From Luzula sylvatica (taxonomy: Eukaryota > Streptophyta > Magnoliopsida > Poales > Juncaceae): a stretch of DNA of 64,000 nucleotides. A program made the translations under genes and the position numbers. Shown here in pieces: positions 10,991 to 21,095 of this stretch (its first letter is position 1; each line of letters begins with the position of its first letter). The DNA lies in the NCBI GenBank assembly GCA_946800325.1, contig OX326958.1, forward strand, positions 28,126,914 through 28,190,913, read 5' to 3'. Under the pieces are notes generated by a model. The model was not told where the DNA came from. It ran no database searches and saw nothing but the letters and a program-made list of their open reading frames with translations.

Positions 10991-11298
10991 ATGGTTAAAA
11001 GGAAAGAAGAAAATTTTATTATTTTTTTTCTAAAACTTTTTTTCTTTGGTATCACTAAAACAAACTTTTTTATTATTATTATTATTATTATTACTACTGT
11101 TATTTTTATTATTTTTATTGTAATATTATAATAATATATTACTTTATTAAAAAAAAAAGGACAAGGGTCGTGTGAGGTAATTCATTTTTGTTGCGTGATG
11201 GATGTTTTGTCATGTCAGCACAAAATTAAAGATCAAAATTAATAAATAAAAAAATAGAATAACAAGTAAGCACAAAAATATTCAAAATGTATAAATTA

Positions 11299-11547
11299 AA
11301 GGCTCGTTCGGCAACGTGAAATTAGAGTGGAATAATGGAAGATAGTGAAAGAAATTATTATATTCCACCGAACAAGATTGGAAGAAAATGAAATTATAGT
11401 GGTTTAATTCTATTCCATGGGGAGGTGGAAGAGTGGAAGAAGATGGAATAGAAAAAAAAAATTCTTCCTCTCTCTCATCATCCCAAATAAAAAATATTAA
11501 TTTATTTTTTACTTTCACTCTTCCACTATTTAATCTACCGAACACTC
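11299..11547. mobile_element. Harbinger-like MITE in the left arm
   Basis: A 249-bp segment starting AAGGCTCGTTCGGCA and ending CCGAACACTC is flanked on both sides by TTA (11296-11298 and 11548-11550). The inverted ends are imperfect. The right arm lacks it: arm pairing resumes on either side, which independently supports an insertion. A 3-bp TTA duplication suits PIF/Harbinger-type MITEs. Confidence 0.55.
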
Positions 11548-12025
11548 TTAGAATAAAATAAAATTAGCTTTCAAAATTTGAAAATGCAAGATGCATCTAT
11601 CAAAATTGTTCACTATTTTCCAATGAGATGACTATTTTGGAAAATTACCAAAATTGTTTGTTCTTTGTCCAAAAACATTTCAAGAAAGAAACAATATGTA
11701 AGGTTTATAAACGCATTTATCTTGAGCAGTCTTAGAAATACGCTATAATAGATTATAAGAATAAAAATATATACGTGTTAAAAGCTCATAAATCTCAAAT
11801 CTGATTTTTGAAGCACATATTTCAATTACCACACTTCGAAGAAAAAATACACTGAAATATAAACCATAAGAATAATTAAATCTGAAAAAACGTTCGTTAT
11901 TCACGACTCTGATAATGTCAAAAAAGACCCAAAAAAACTCCCAATTGATCTTCAAAGACCAATTAAACCTTCCAAATAATACAACACCACCTCACTTCCT
12001 ATATTTTCCTAAAACCCCCCTCTCC

Positions 12026-12228
12026 CTAATCCCTGACGACGATCTCGTAAAACAAAATATATACATGATCAATATTGCTCGAATATTCTTGTGCGCGAGA
12101 AACCCCTGAACGCTCCCCTCGTCGATAATCTCTACATTCTCTTCGTCAAAGAAGAGCCAATGATTATGACTCTTCACCAAACTCACGTAGTGCCCGTGGT
12201 TCGGACCGCTCCCCACGTGTACGAAAAA
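12026..12228 (-). pseudogene. UBP3/UBP4-like ubiquitin protease C-terminal fragment
   Basis: The minus-strand reading gives [36 protein letters not shown] and then SVQGF. This matches the His-box region and C-terminus of plant ubiquitin-specific proteases 3/4, as recalled from the Arabidopsis family. These cysteine proteases remove ubiquitin in the nucleus. The GHY histidine of the catalytic triad is present. After SVQ the frame is lost: a one-base shift near 12100 moves the family-like [16 protein letters not shown] into another frame, which ends in a TAG at 12026-12028. The Cys box and all other exons are missing. It is therefore a non-functional gene fragment, sitting as a single copy in the unpaired centre, consistent with capture by the element. 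Confidence 0.75.
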
Positions 12229-12776
12229 TTTAGAAAAAAAATATATTACATGTATAGTATAATGAATCGTGTATATTATTATAAAATTTAGAATAAAATA
12301 TGAACATATTTTTTTTTTGTAACCTCATAAAATTTAGAATATAATATTGTCGAGCAAAATAAAACAATAATATCACATGTATAACATAATGAATCATGTT
12401 TCCGAAACGGAGCGAGCGAGGGTACCTTCTAATAATTACTCAAAAGTGTTAACTGAAAATGAAAACTTGTCTCTCGATATTCATACAATTGTTTATATAA
12501 TGAAATCTTATTTTATTCGGGATGGGCCTTCAACTGGCCTGATATATTTAATAATATTTTATTGTTGGACAATAACTTCTGATTTTTTTAAATAAAGCAA
12601 TTTCTTAATTTTATTCAAATAATGGACAATGAATAAAATGTTTGAATCCAAATGTTCCTATAATATCCAAAAATTTGAGTTATGCGATTTATTTTAAAGT
12701 GTTATTTGGTCATAGTTTTTCAAGACATGCTTACGAATGAAATTTTCCCTAAATCTCTTTTAAAAAGAAAAAATAA

Positions 12777-13621
12777 GGGAAATTTTCAAAAAAAAACCTC
12801 TATTTTTTGGATATTTTAAAAAAAGACCCCATCTTATTGGAAACTCCAAAAAACTCTCTTTACCAAACTTTTATTTTCGAATATCCTCTTATGGAGTTAA
12901 AACTAATAATGGATGATGATAATTTTTTTATGACCAAAATATCCTTATTTTTACATATGTAGTAATTAAAAGAATATTTTTGTTATTTTTTATTAATTTA
13001 AAAATAGTCCTAAATTTTTTTAGCTTATAATATTTTTTAAAAAATAATTATCATATGATATTCATATAATGTTAATATTCATACATTTTATGTATTCGAC
13101 TTTTATATTTTTTTTCCTGAAAAACTAACATAAAATAATAATAATATGAAAAATATTAAAAGAAGACCTTGCAAATATTTAAAAATTAAAATATCATGAA
13201 ACTATTAAAATAACACCTTGCAAATATTAAAATGTTTAAAGAAATATTTTTCTATCAATATATATTCAAGGTGTTTATTTTATTATTATCTATGTTATTT
13301 TCATGAATAATAAATGAAATATTAAAATTATACAAACACAATATTTAATAATTTAAATTTTGTGAAATCACGTGTTAAAAATATTTATGATTTTTTTAAA
13401 ACTAATAAAATTAATGAAAAAATAACAAAAATATTTTTGTAATTACTACATATGAAAATATAAGGGTATTTTGGACAAATAAAAATTTAACATCATTCAT
13501 GATTAGTTTTAACCCATATAGGGGTATTTGAAAATAAAAATTTGGTAGAGAAGGGTTTCAAAAAAGATAGGAAGTTTTTTAGAATATCCAAAAAACATAG
13601 GATTTTTTTTGAAAATTGCCC
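12777..13621. mobile_element. Mutator-type MITE with a 9-bp target duplication
   Basis: An 845-bp element has long terminal inverted repeats of roughly 240 bp. The left end GGGAAATTTTCAAAAAA pairs with the right end TTTTTTTGAAAATTGCCC, and similarity continues through the TTTATTTTC and CATATGTAGTAATTA blocks. It is flanked by identical 9-mers AAAAAATAA at 12768-12776 and 13622-13630. Long inverted ends plus a 9-bp duplication are diagnostic of Mutator-like elements. The interior is AT-rich and non-coding. The 9-mer is low-complexity, which slightly weakens it as evidence. Confidence 0.8.
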
Positions 13622-14394
13622 AAAAAATAATATATGCCATGTCAAGCAATAAAAATTGCAATAAAGGAGATATTTAAATATCACAATTAAATAAATTAAT
13701 ATATACAAATTATAAAAATTTCAAATGCACTTCACATTATAAAAAGATGTAATATGGGAAAGGGTTACATATATATTTTGATTTACACAATGTTTGGAAA
13801 TTTTTATTTTTAATAAAATTTAATATTTAATATAGGATTTAAAAGATTCAAAATTTATGGATTTAGGTTCTCAAAATAATGTCCTCATTTTTCATTAAGA
13901 CAAATTCAACTAATCTAACCTACCTTCAAATATTCAATGTTTTACAGCATATTAATATTAATCGAGGTAATTCATACCCAAAAATCTCAAACAAATAATT
14001 TGAATTAATTACCTAAATCACATACAATCTATTTGTGTTACTATATAAACCTCATGAATCGGGCATATATAATATCTCACATCATACAAAATAACAAAAA
14101 ATGGTTTCACCACATACGATATTTGTATGTGATTTCCTGGTGGTGATAGGCAAAACAAAGTCCTCTCAAGAGGTTTAGTCCCTCCATCATTTTCTGGTGG
14201 TGATGTGCATGATAACTCATCGTCAAGTATAGAGAAACATTTAAATCGAATGCTTAATTTTTTTCAAAAAAGAATTCATCTCCTGGTGGTGGTGGTCATT
14301 AGTGGCACTCCAACTCTATCAAAAATCCAAATATAATATAATATTGCGGTGAAAAATGAAACGTTTCGAGTTCACGACGTAATCCGCTACTGAA

Positions 14395-15090
14395 TTAGAA
14401 AATACAAAATAATGAACAATTTTGATATATGCATCTTGCATTTCCAAATTTATTCCAAAAATAGAAAATTATCATTTTTTTTATAATACCAGATTATCAT
14501 TATTTCTTTTAGTTTAAAATTTTTGAATATTTTTGTGCTTACTCGTTACTCTATTTTTTTTATTAATATTGATCGTTAATTTTATGCTGACATGGCAAAA
14601 CATCCATCCCGCACCAAAAATGAATTACCTCACATGACCCTTGACCTTTTTTAATAAAATAATATATTATTATAATATAATAAAATAATAATAATAATAA
14701 TATTTTCTCATTTAGATGATTATTTTTTATTCGTTGTAATTTCATGTAAATTTATCATTTTTTTGACATGAAATGAATTAAAATCATTTATTGTCCACCA
14801 AAATCTAGCTACTCAAACGCCTCCGTAATATGACTATAGATAATAAAATGACCTAATCACTTATAAAAATACTCAAAATGAACGGTTCCTTAATTACAAT
14901 TTTAAGAGGCAAAAGTAATTTTATTACAGGAGCAACAAAAATAAGCTCTTCTAGCATGTTTGTTATTTTTTTCCTCTAATTTTTTGAGCAGTTTTTTTTT
15001 TTTTTTTTTTTTTTAAATTATTTTTTTCCTTCGTGAACTGTGGAGATATGAAATATGAAAGATTTTTTTGTTTGTTTTTGTGATCCCAAA
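14395..15090. repeat. Inner right-arm segment with extra insertion
   Basis: 14523-14720 is the right-arm copy of the composite repeat. About 14740-15060 has no counterpart in the left arm and includes a T tract of about 25 bp (about 14991-15014). Pairing resumes at TTTTTGTGATCCCAAA just before the Harbinger-like element. Confidence 0.5.
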
Positions 15091-15936
15091 GGGGGCGTTT
15101 GGTTGGAGCTTTGGAATGAGAATGCCTTGGCATACTCCAGCATGGATTCCATTCCCATGTTTGGTTTGCGCGCTAGGTAATAAAGTAACGGAATACTCCA
15201 TTCCCTAGGGCATAATTGATGGGAATAGGATTACCACCAAAATTGGTGGTTTTTCTCTATTCCCATGGGAAAGAAATTACATGTCATATCATATTATACT
15301 TATAAAAACAACATATTCATTAAATTAATATATTTATATTAAATTGTTGTCATAAAATATACTAGAATAAAATAAAGATAGAGCAATGAAATTTTCACAT
15401 GATAATATGATTTTCTCCTAAGTCTGAAGATGCAGCAAAGAAAGATAGAGTATTTGAAGAGCTAATGAAATTATCAGGATTAACGAGTCAAGACCGCATG
15501 AAAGCAAGAGCCCTTATTTCAAAAGATACAAGCATGACAAAGTACTTTTTCACACTACCAGATAATGTAAAGGAAGAATATGTACTTTGGGTGCTTGGTG
15601 GTTGAAAGTAGTAATATTTTGAGTAATCAATTTTATAATAATATGTTGCTTGATTTATAATATTTTGTTGACAATAAATAATTATTTTTATAATTTGAAT
15701 TATTTTTTTGGATGAGTTATTTATTTTATAACAAAAATTTAGTATAAATATGTTAGTTTTGCAAATATAGAATGTTTAAAAATTTTATATTTGTGATGAA
15801 TTAGCATGACATGGAATAAATAAATTTCTAACCAAACATGGTAATTAAGTATTACAAGGAATAGTATGCCTTGGCATTGAATTCCTTGGCATACTTTATG
15901 CCAAGGCGTTCTTCAAAACTCCAACCAAACGCCTCC
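15091..15936. mobile_element. PIF/Harbinger-like element in the right arm
   Basis: An 846-bp element starts GGGGGCGTTTGGTTGGAG and ends CTCCAACCAAACGCCTCC. It is flanked by AAA on each side (15088-15090 and 15937-15939). Removing it restores GATCCCAAAGAGAAAAGG, which pairs with the uninterrupted left arm (ATACCAAAGAAA), so both ends and the 3-bp target duplication are confirmed internally. GGCATACTCC/CCTTGGCATAC sub-terminal repeats are present. It inserted after the arms existed. Confidence 0.85.
15423..15605 (+). pseudogene. Harbinger Myb/SANT-like ORF1 C-terminal fragment
   Basis: Sixty codons before a TGA contain MKLSGLTSQDRMKARALISK and then T-K-Y-F-F-T-L-P-D. This resembles the C-terminal region of Myb/SANT-like (L10-interacting MYB-like) proteins, which plant PIF/Harbinger elements encode beside the transposase to assist DNA binding. 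A CCTAAG acceptor-like site precedes it. The N-terminal DNA-binding domain and the transposase are missing, so the element is a non-autonomous deletion derivative. Assignment is from recalled family pattern. Confidence 0.5.
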
Positions 15937-15970
15937 AAAGAGAAAAGGTTTTAGAAAAAAAATAATAAAT

Positions 15971-16225
15971 ATGTCTTCCTTCTGTTTTATTCATAAAAGA
16001 AGCCATGAAGACGTCAAAACCTTTCGCGAGGTCTTTCTCCATCAAAACCCTCCCTCCCTCGCGAGCTCTTTCTCTATCTCACAAAAGCTTCTCTCCGAGG
16101 TAATCCGAGGCGATTCTCAAGCGAGCGAATCCGAGGCGATTTTCAAGCTCAGTCTTGCGACCGCTCATTCTCGACGGCCATGGTTCACTCGTGCGAAGCT
16201 CACTCTCGTCGGCCTCATGCTATCC
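15971..16225 (+). other. Exon-like block at the inner right arm
   Basis: This is the inverted partner of 10600-10990, with a leader containing CTCCCTCCCTCGCGAGC, a GCCATGGTTCACTCG start-like context and a CCGCG/GTAAGT donor at about 16229. A frame from 15971 stays open through the donor, but its left-arm partner differs. An intron-like stretch follows and ends at TTTTCAG near 16627. The product is not recognised. Confidence 0.3.
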
Positions 16226-16767
16226 GCGGTAAGTTTGATTTTTTGTAGGAATTTCTTAGTTTCCAGTAACGTTTGCGCTTAATCCATTTGATTTTTGATT
16301 AATATTGTCTAAATCGACTGATTTTACATGAATTGGGTCTTAATTGATGTTGTTATCGGTTAATTCAATTCATATGTTGCTGAATGGGGCTGTGTTTTGT
16401 GTAACGGGGCTAGTTTTGATGGATTGGAGGATGATTAGCGGCTTATTAGGGTTCAATAGGCTATTGTAGTGTTTATTACGAATGATTGGGGCGGCAAATT
16501 AGGGTTTATTAGGTTGTTTTTAAGGCTCTAATTGTGTTGTTATTTATCTGGATTTTTCTGAAATTGAGAATTATTACTTCTGTTTAATTATATTGAGTTC
16601 AATTTTAAATTTTGAACTAATTTTCAGATTAGAAATTTGATATACTCGGGATGGGATGCGATAATGGAGCTTGAAGTTGGTGAACTTAGAAGTGAAGCTC
16701 CAATTTGAATGACGAAGAAGTTGGGAAGCGATAAAGGAGCTTGAAGTTGGTGGGTCTGCTTTTTGGA

Positions 16768-17271
16768 GACAGGAGAAGAAGCTCGGGATTTCAAAGACAG
16801 GAGAAGAAGCTCGGGATTTCAAAGACAGGAGAAGAAGCTCTGGATTTCAAAGACAGGAGAAGAAGCTCGGGATTTCAAAGACAGGAGAAGAAGCTCGGGA
16901 TTTCAAAGACAGGACAAGAAGCTCGGGATTTCAAAGACAGGAGAAGAAGCTCGGGATTTCAAAGACAGGAGAAGAAGCTCGGGATTTCAAAGACAGGAGA
17001 AGAAGCTCGGGATTTCCAAGACAGGAGAAGAAGCTCGGGATTTCAAAGACAGGAGAAGAAGCTCGGGATTTCCAAGACAGGAGAAGAAGCTCGGGATTTC
17101 AAAGACAGGAGAAGAAGCTCGGGATTTCAAAGACAGGAGAAGAAGCTCGGGATTTCCAAGACAGGAGAAGAAGCTCGTGATTTCAGAGACAGGAGAAGAA
17201 GCTCGGGATTTCAGAGACAGGAGAAGAAGTTCGGGATTTCAGAGACAGGAGAAGAAGTTCGGCAAGTTAAA
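16768..17271. repeat. 18-copy 28-bp minisatellite, right arm
   Basis: The unit starts GACAGGAGAAGAAGCTCGGG and continues ATTTCAAA. Its first bases recur every 28 bp from 16768 to 17244, giving 18 copies with few variants (CAAG, CAGAG). Because 28 is not a multiple of 3, each frame cycles through the unit and repeats every 84 bp (28 codons). At least two forward frames remain open across the whole array and encode the same cyclic peptide in different registers. No function is inferred. The left arm has about two copies. Confidence 0.9.
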
Positions 17272-17289
17272 AGGTCGACAAGTTAGAAT

Positions 17290-18540
17290 AAGAAGAATAT
17301 GGATGTTTTTAGATTGAATGTAAATGTGAATGTGAATATGAGTGTTTTTATGGTTTGAATTAGAGTTGAAAATAATTTTATAAATTTTGGTATGTGTCTT
17401 ATCAAATTGAAATGGAAATTTATTTCGTCTTTTTTTGTATGTGTGTTTTCCGATGATGATGATATGGTACCGGTACTTCGATTGAAAATGAATTCTAAAA
17501 TTTCAAACAAGTCCATTTTTACACAAATCTCAGTTTTAGGACTGTCCGTATCTTCGAATATGGTCGGTACACTCGATGTTAACGCATGAATTACAAACAA
17601 GTCCAGCAAATTACACAAATCTCAGTTTTAGGACTGAAAATACAATAAATTACAAAAGAAGTCCAGCAAAACAATAATTTCTAAAATTACATACGAGTCC
17701 AAAACAATAACTACAAATAAGTCCATTTTTACCTCATTTTACAAATAAATCCAAAATTACATAAATGTCCAACAAAGTACACAAATATCAATAAATTGAA
17801 AATAAATTCAGGAAACAACAAAATTTCGAAAATTACTTAAAAATCCAGCAAAACAATAAAATTTTAAAATTACATAGATGTCCAAAACAAACAATAAATT
17901 TCAAATAAGCATTTCAAAAATTACTTAAAAGTCCAACAAAACAATCAAAATGCACAAAAGTCCAAACTAAACCCTAAATTTTCGTTCATGATCTCCATTA
18001 ACCCTATATGTATCGAATACATAAATAAATGGATAAGTTATCGAAAAAGAAAAAAAGATCAGCAAGAAATGAAAGAAAGACAATTTATATAAAATCAGGG
18101 GTGAAAATGTAATTTCCTTGAATTAAAGAGGAGGGGTGAAAATGTAAAATGTACCCAGTCGCAGGGTCTAAATATGTGACTGAGTTGATACCCTCGATGG
18201 CGCTACATGTAAATATGATTTCCCTACTTTGCCTCTTGTCCCCGATATAAATTTGTTACTTTTGCATGGTAATTTCTCCTGAAGAGTTTCAGACAAAAGA
18301 AAAGATAAATAAAAAAATTGACTTTCGAACTAAATTCATCTCAAAACAATTGAGTTGAGTCATAATACATACTAATATTACAAAAAAACTATTTATTAAC
18401 CGCATGAACAAATAAATAAAAACCAGCAGCACTGAATCCTCTGTTTCTATACGAACTGGAGATGATTAGTATCCCACGCCAACTGTCGTGTGTTTTAAAA
18501 ATCCGAACGTTGAGGAGTCGAACGTTGGAACATCCCCAAT
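17290..18540. other. Right-arm non-coding segment
   Basis: AT-rich partner of about 8720-9990 in the left arm, with many GTCCAACAAA/ACATAAATGTCC phrases. No gene is supported. A short minus-strand frame at 18389-18619 is only the complement of the leader region. Confidence 0.5.
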
Positions 18541-18545
18541 TGCCC

Positions 18546-18555
18546 TTTATATTAT
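18546..18555 (+). promoter_or_regulatory. TATA-like box, right arm
   Basis: TTTATATTAT lies after CAATTGCCC and is followed by a CT-rich leader and, 187 bp on, the 53-codon frame. The same arrangement exists in the left arm, facing outward there too. Confidence 0.35.
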
Positions 18556-18741
18556 CCCCTTGGCTCATACGTTCTCTCATTCTTCCAAACCCATCTCTCA
18601 TTTCTTCTTCTCCTCTCAACTCTTCTCAACCAGAGAATATACAGCAATTTATGTCTCAACTCTTCTCAACCAATTAATGGCGACTAGACTCAAATAACTC
18701 ACTTCTCAAGCAGCACTGAATCCTCTGTTTCTATACGAGCC

Positions 18742-18903
18742 ATGTCTCAACTCTCTCATTTCCTCCCTGAATCACGAGAACCAGTCAAAAAGATTGATTT
18801 TCTGGCAGATAGCGAGTTTAGCAAAGCCTTGGTGAACCAAAGAACTGCAGCCTTGAATCCGAGTGATTGGTTCTGGCAGATAGCGAGTGAACCAGACTCC
18901 TAA
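18742..18903 (+). CDS. 53-aa hypothetical, right-arm copy
   Basis: The frame starts MSQLSHFLPESREPVKKIDF and ends in EPDS before TAA. It differs from the left-arm copy apparently only near the C-terminus (EPDS versus VPNS). A duplicate of the leader phrase CTGAATCCTCTGTTTCTATA occurs just before the ATG and again near 18433. A CAG/GTATAT donor follows the stop. A real gene may once have read through to the downstream exon-like blocks at 19317 and 19578. The family is not recognised, and expression is unknown. Confidence 0.3.
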   Translation: MSQLSHFLPESREPVKKIDFLADSEFSKALVNQRTAALNPSDWFWQIASEPDS

Positions 18904-19316
18904 TCAGGTATATTATGCCATGTCTCCTTTTCGTGGTTAATTTTTTTGTGAAGAACTTTCAAAAAGAACCTAAATTGTTTGTTTCGATCATCTATGTTAG
19001 TTCTTAAAGCATGTAGGAACTGTTTTGCGATTTTGTAGTCCTTTTGCATTTAGACACTGTATTTGTTGTTAATTTCAGTGCAATTTAAGCAATTTCTCCT
19101 TAAAGTTATACACCTGTGAATCTGTGATGCTTAATTTAGGCAATTTCTTCTCAAAGTTTCAGTTTTTGCAATTTAGTCAAAACTCTTGTGATTTTAAAAC
19201 TTATGAAATGCATGGATTGATTTTTTTTTTTTTCAATTTTGAACAAATGGTAATTACTGTTTCAATTTTCATTTCATCATTATTACAACATATACTTACT
19301 TTTACTTTCTTGTTAG

Positions 19317-19660
19317 ATGGATGGATTCGACTTTGACAATTGCAACAAATATAACAGACTTTCGACGCAGCCCTTTAAATTCTGTTTTCTGTGATAGAAG
19401 AAAAAACCGTGCTGGACACAGCCATTGAAGTCTGAGAAATTGGTGTTCTCCTCCTGCCCAAGAATCTCTTGGCATAATGCTTTTTAATCTATACAAGGTA
19501 ATTTTCAATTTTACTTCTTTCTTAATGAGCATGTTTTCTTAATTATTTACTCTAATTCGTTTTGACAATTGATGCAGAAATACAATAAGTTGGACGATCG
19601 AATCGAATTTATTAGGACAAGACAAGAAATTCCAAAGTGGCGAAAAAGGAGCAATATTTT
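19317..19660 (+). other. Downstream exon-like blocks, right arm
   Basis: The first block begins at ATGGATGGATTCGACTTTG after a TTGTTAG acceptor and ends at ATACAAG/GTAATT. The second begins after GATGCAG at 19578 and reads KYNKLDDRIEFIRTRQEIPK in frame before running into the GT-rich array. The spacing of splice-like signals suggests the remains of a spliced gene that runs into the tandem arrays. The family is not recognised. Confidence 0.3.
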
Positions 19661-19679
19661 TATGTGTCTGTTGGTGCGT

Positions 19680-19893
19680 ATTTTGCATGTGTGTGTCTGT
19701 TTGTATTTGTGCGTATGCCTCTGTATGTGTGTGTGCCTCTGTATGTGTTTTTTTGTATGTGCCTCTCTGTATGTGTCTTTGTATGTGCTTGTGTGTGTGG
19801 GGGTGTGGGTTTGTGTATGCCTCTGTATGTCTGTATGTGCTTGTGTGTGTGTGTGTGTGTGTGTGTGTGATGCCTCTGTATGTCTGTATGTGC

Positions 19894-19925
<32 letters not shown>
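19680..19925. repeat. GT-rich tandem array, right arm
   Basis: Irregular TGTGTGTG and CTCTGTATGTGT units, ending in two blocks of CCTCTGTATGTCTGTATGTG plus (TG)n. It is the inverted partner of 7350-7560. Confidence 0.85.
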
Positions 19926-19929
19926 TGGG

Positions 19930-20870
19930 CCGGCCAAATAATGGGCCGGGCCTCGGGGAGGGGGGTCCGGCCCGAAGAGGGCCGGGGCCCTCGGGGGGGA
20001 GGGGGGTCCGGCCCGAAGAGGGGCCGGGCCTCGGGGGGGGGGGGGGGGGGGGGGGGGTCCGGCCCGAAGAGGGGCCGGGCCTCGGGGGGGGGGGGGGGGG
20101 GGGGGGGTCCGGCCCGAAGAGGGGCCGGGCCTCGGGGGGGGGGGGGGGGGGGGGTCCGGCCCGAAGAGGGGCCGGGCCTCGGGGGGGGGGGGTCCGGCCC
20201 GAAGAGGGGCCGGGCCTCGGGGGGGGGGGGGTCCGGCCCGAAGAGGGGCCGGGCCTCGGGGGGGGGGGGGGGGTCCGGCCCGAAGAGGGGCCGGGCCTCG
20301 GGGGGGGGGGGGGGGGGGTCCGGCCCGAAGAGGGGCCGGGCCTCGGGGGGGGGGGGGGGGTCCGGCCCGAAGAGGGGCCGGGCCTCGGGGGGGGGGGGGG
20401 GTCCGGCCCGAAGAGGGGCCGGGCCTCGGGGGGGGGGGTCCGGCCCGAAGAGGGGCCGGGCCTCGGGGGGGGGGGGTCCGGCCCGAAGAGGGGCCGGGCC
20501 TCGGGGGGGGGGGGGGTCCGGCCCGAAGAGGGGCCGGGCCTCGGGGGGGGGGGGGTCCGGCCCGAAGAGGGGCCGGGCCTCGGGGGGGGGGGGGGGGGTC
20601 CGGCCCGAAGAGGGGCCGGGCCTCGGGGGGGGGGGTCCGGCCCGAAGAGGGGCCGGCGACCTCGGGGGGAGGGGTCCGGCCCGAAGAGGGGCCGGCGACC
20701 TCGGGGGGAGGGGGGTCCGGCCCGAAGAGGGGCCGGGTTCGGGGGCCGGGTTCGGGCCGGGCCTCGGGGGGGGTCCGGCCCGAAGAGGGGCCTCGGGCCG
20801 GGCCTCGGGGGGGTCCGGCGACCTCGGGGGGAGGGGGGTCCGGCCCGAAGAGGGGGGGGGGGGTCGGGAC
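19930..20870. repeat. GC-rich minisatellite array, right arm (G-rich strand)
   Basis: About 20-22 units read GGTCCGGCCCGAAGAGG, then GGCCGGGCCTCGG, then a G tract of 7-20 or more. It is the inverted, longer counterpart of 6705-7345. Frames of over 400 codons exist on both strands, but they are products of repeat composition. Unit-to-unit variation is mainly in G-tract length. G-quadruplex formation is plausible on the plus strand. Confidence 0.85.
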
Positions 20871-21095
20871 TTGAAAATTTTATTAATATAAAAATCCCTC
20901 CATTTGTAAACTAGAAACCAGAAGTTCAAAATTAGAAGAAATATATTTATTTAACGACGAAAAACAATCTCCAAAGTGTATCGAGGGTCACTTCTGGTTT
21001 CTAGTTTGGGGTATTCTCAACTAGAATTTATAGAAGTCAAATCGTAAACAAAAATTTAACATGAATGTGAGACTGCATCTGATTGGCTCATCATA

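Larger units (their letters stand above)
11626..14394. other. Unpaired centre of the inverted repeat
   Basis: Between the innermost matching arm segments the two halves no longer pair. The left part carries the UBP-like fragment, the middle an inserted Mutator-type MITE, and the right part a repeat also found near 4.0-4.3 kb. No transposase frame was found. The stretch 12230-12770 is AT-rich, with a near-duplicate of ACATGTATAGTATAATGAAT at about 12250 and 12375. Confidence 0.5.
6130..21095. mobile_element. 15-kb foldback-like giant inverted repeat
   Basis: The left arm from about 6133 (CAGTCAGATGCAG, then CACATTCATGTTAAAT) reappears inverted at about 21085 on the right. Pairing can be traced inward through every arm landmark to about 11625 and 14395. 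The landmarks are the GC-rich arrays, the CA-rich arrays, a 53-codon frame, an exon-like block with a GTAAGT donor and a poly-A/T block. The arms are roughly 5.5 and 6.7 kb, and the centre is about 2.8 kb. Arm length differences come from later insertions (11299-11547; 15091-15936) and from copy number in tandem arrays. Long inverted repeats built from tandem repeats characterise foldback transposons (including the plant FARE/MuDR-related type). No transposase was found, and no clear target-site duplication was fixed at the outer ends. An inverted duplication of non-transposon origin remains possible. Confidence 0.7.

Noticed and set aside
16768..17271. CRISPR-like array
   Set aside because: The units are directly contiguous without spacers, in a plant genome; it is a minisatellite.
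16741..17317. Two plus-strand frames of about 180 codons
   Set aside because: They are the 28-bp minisatellite read in different registers, not a protein gene.
19547..20929. Frames of 344-460 codons over the right GC-rich array
   Set aside because: Same reason: open in several frames on both strands because of repeat composition, with only short non-repeat tails.
6130..21095. LTR retrotransposon
   Set aside because: The long repeats are inverted, not direct, and no gag/pol motifs, primer-binding site or polypurine tract were seen.
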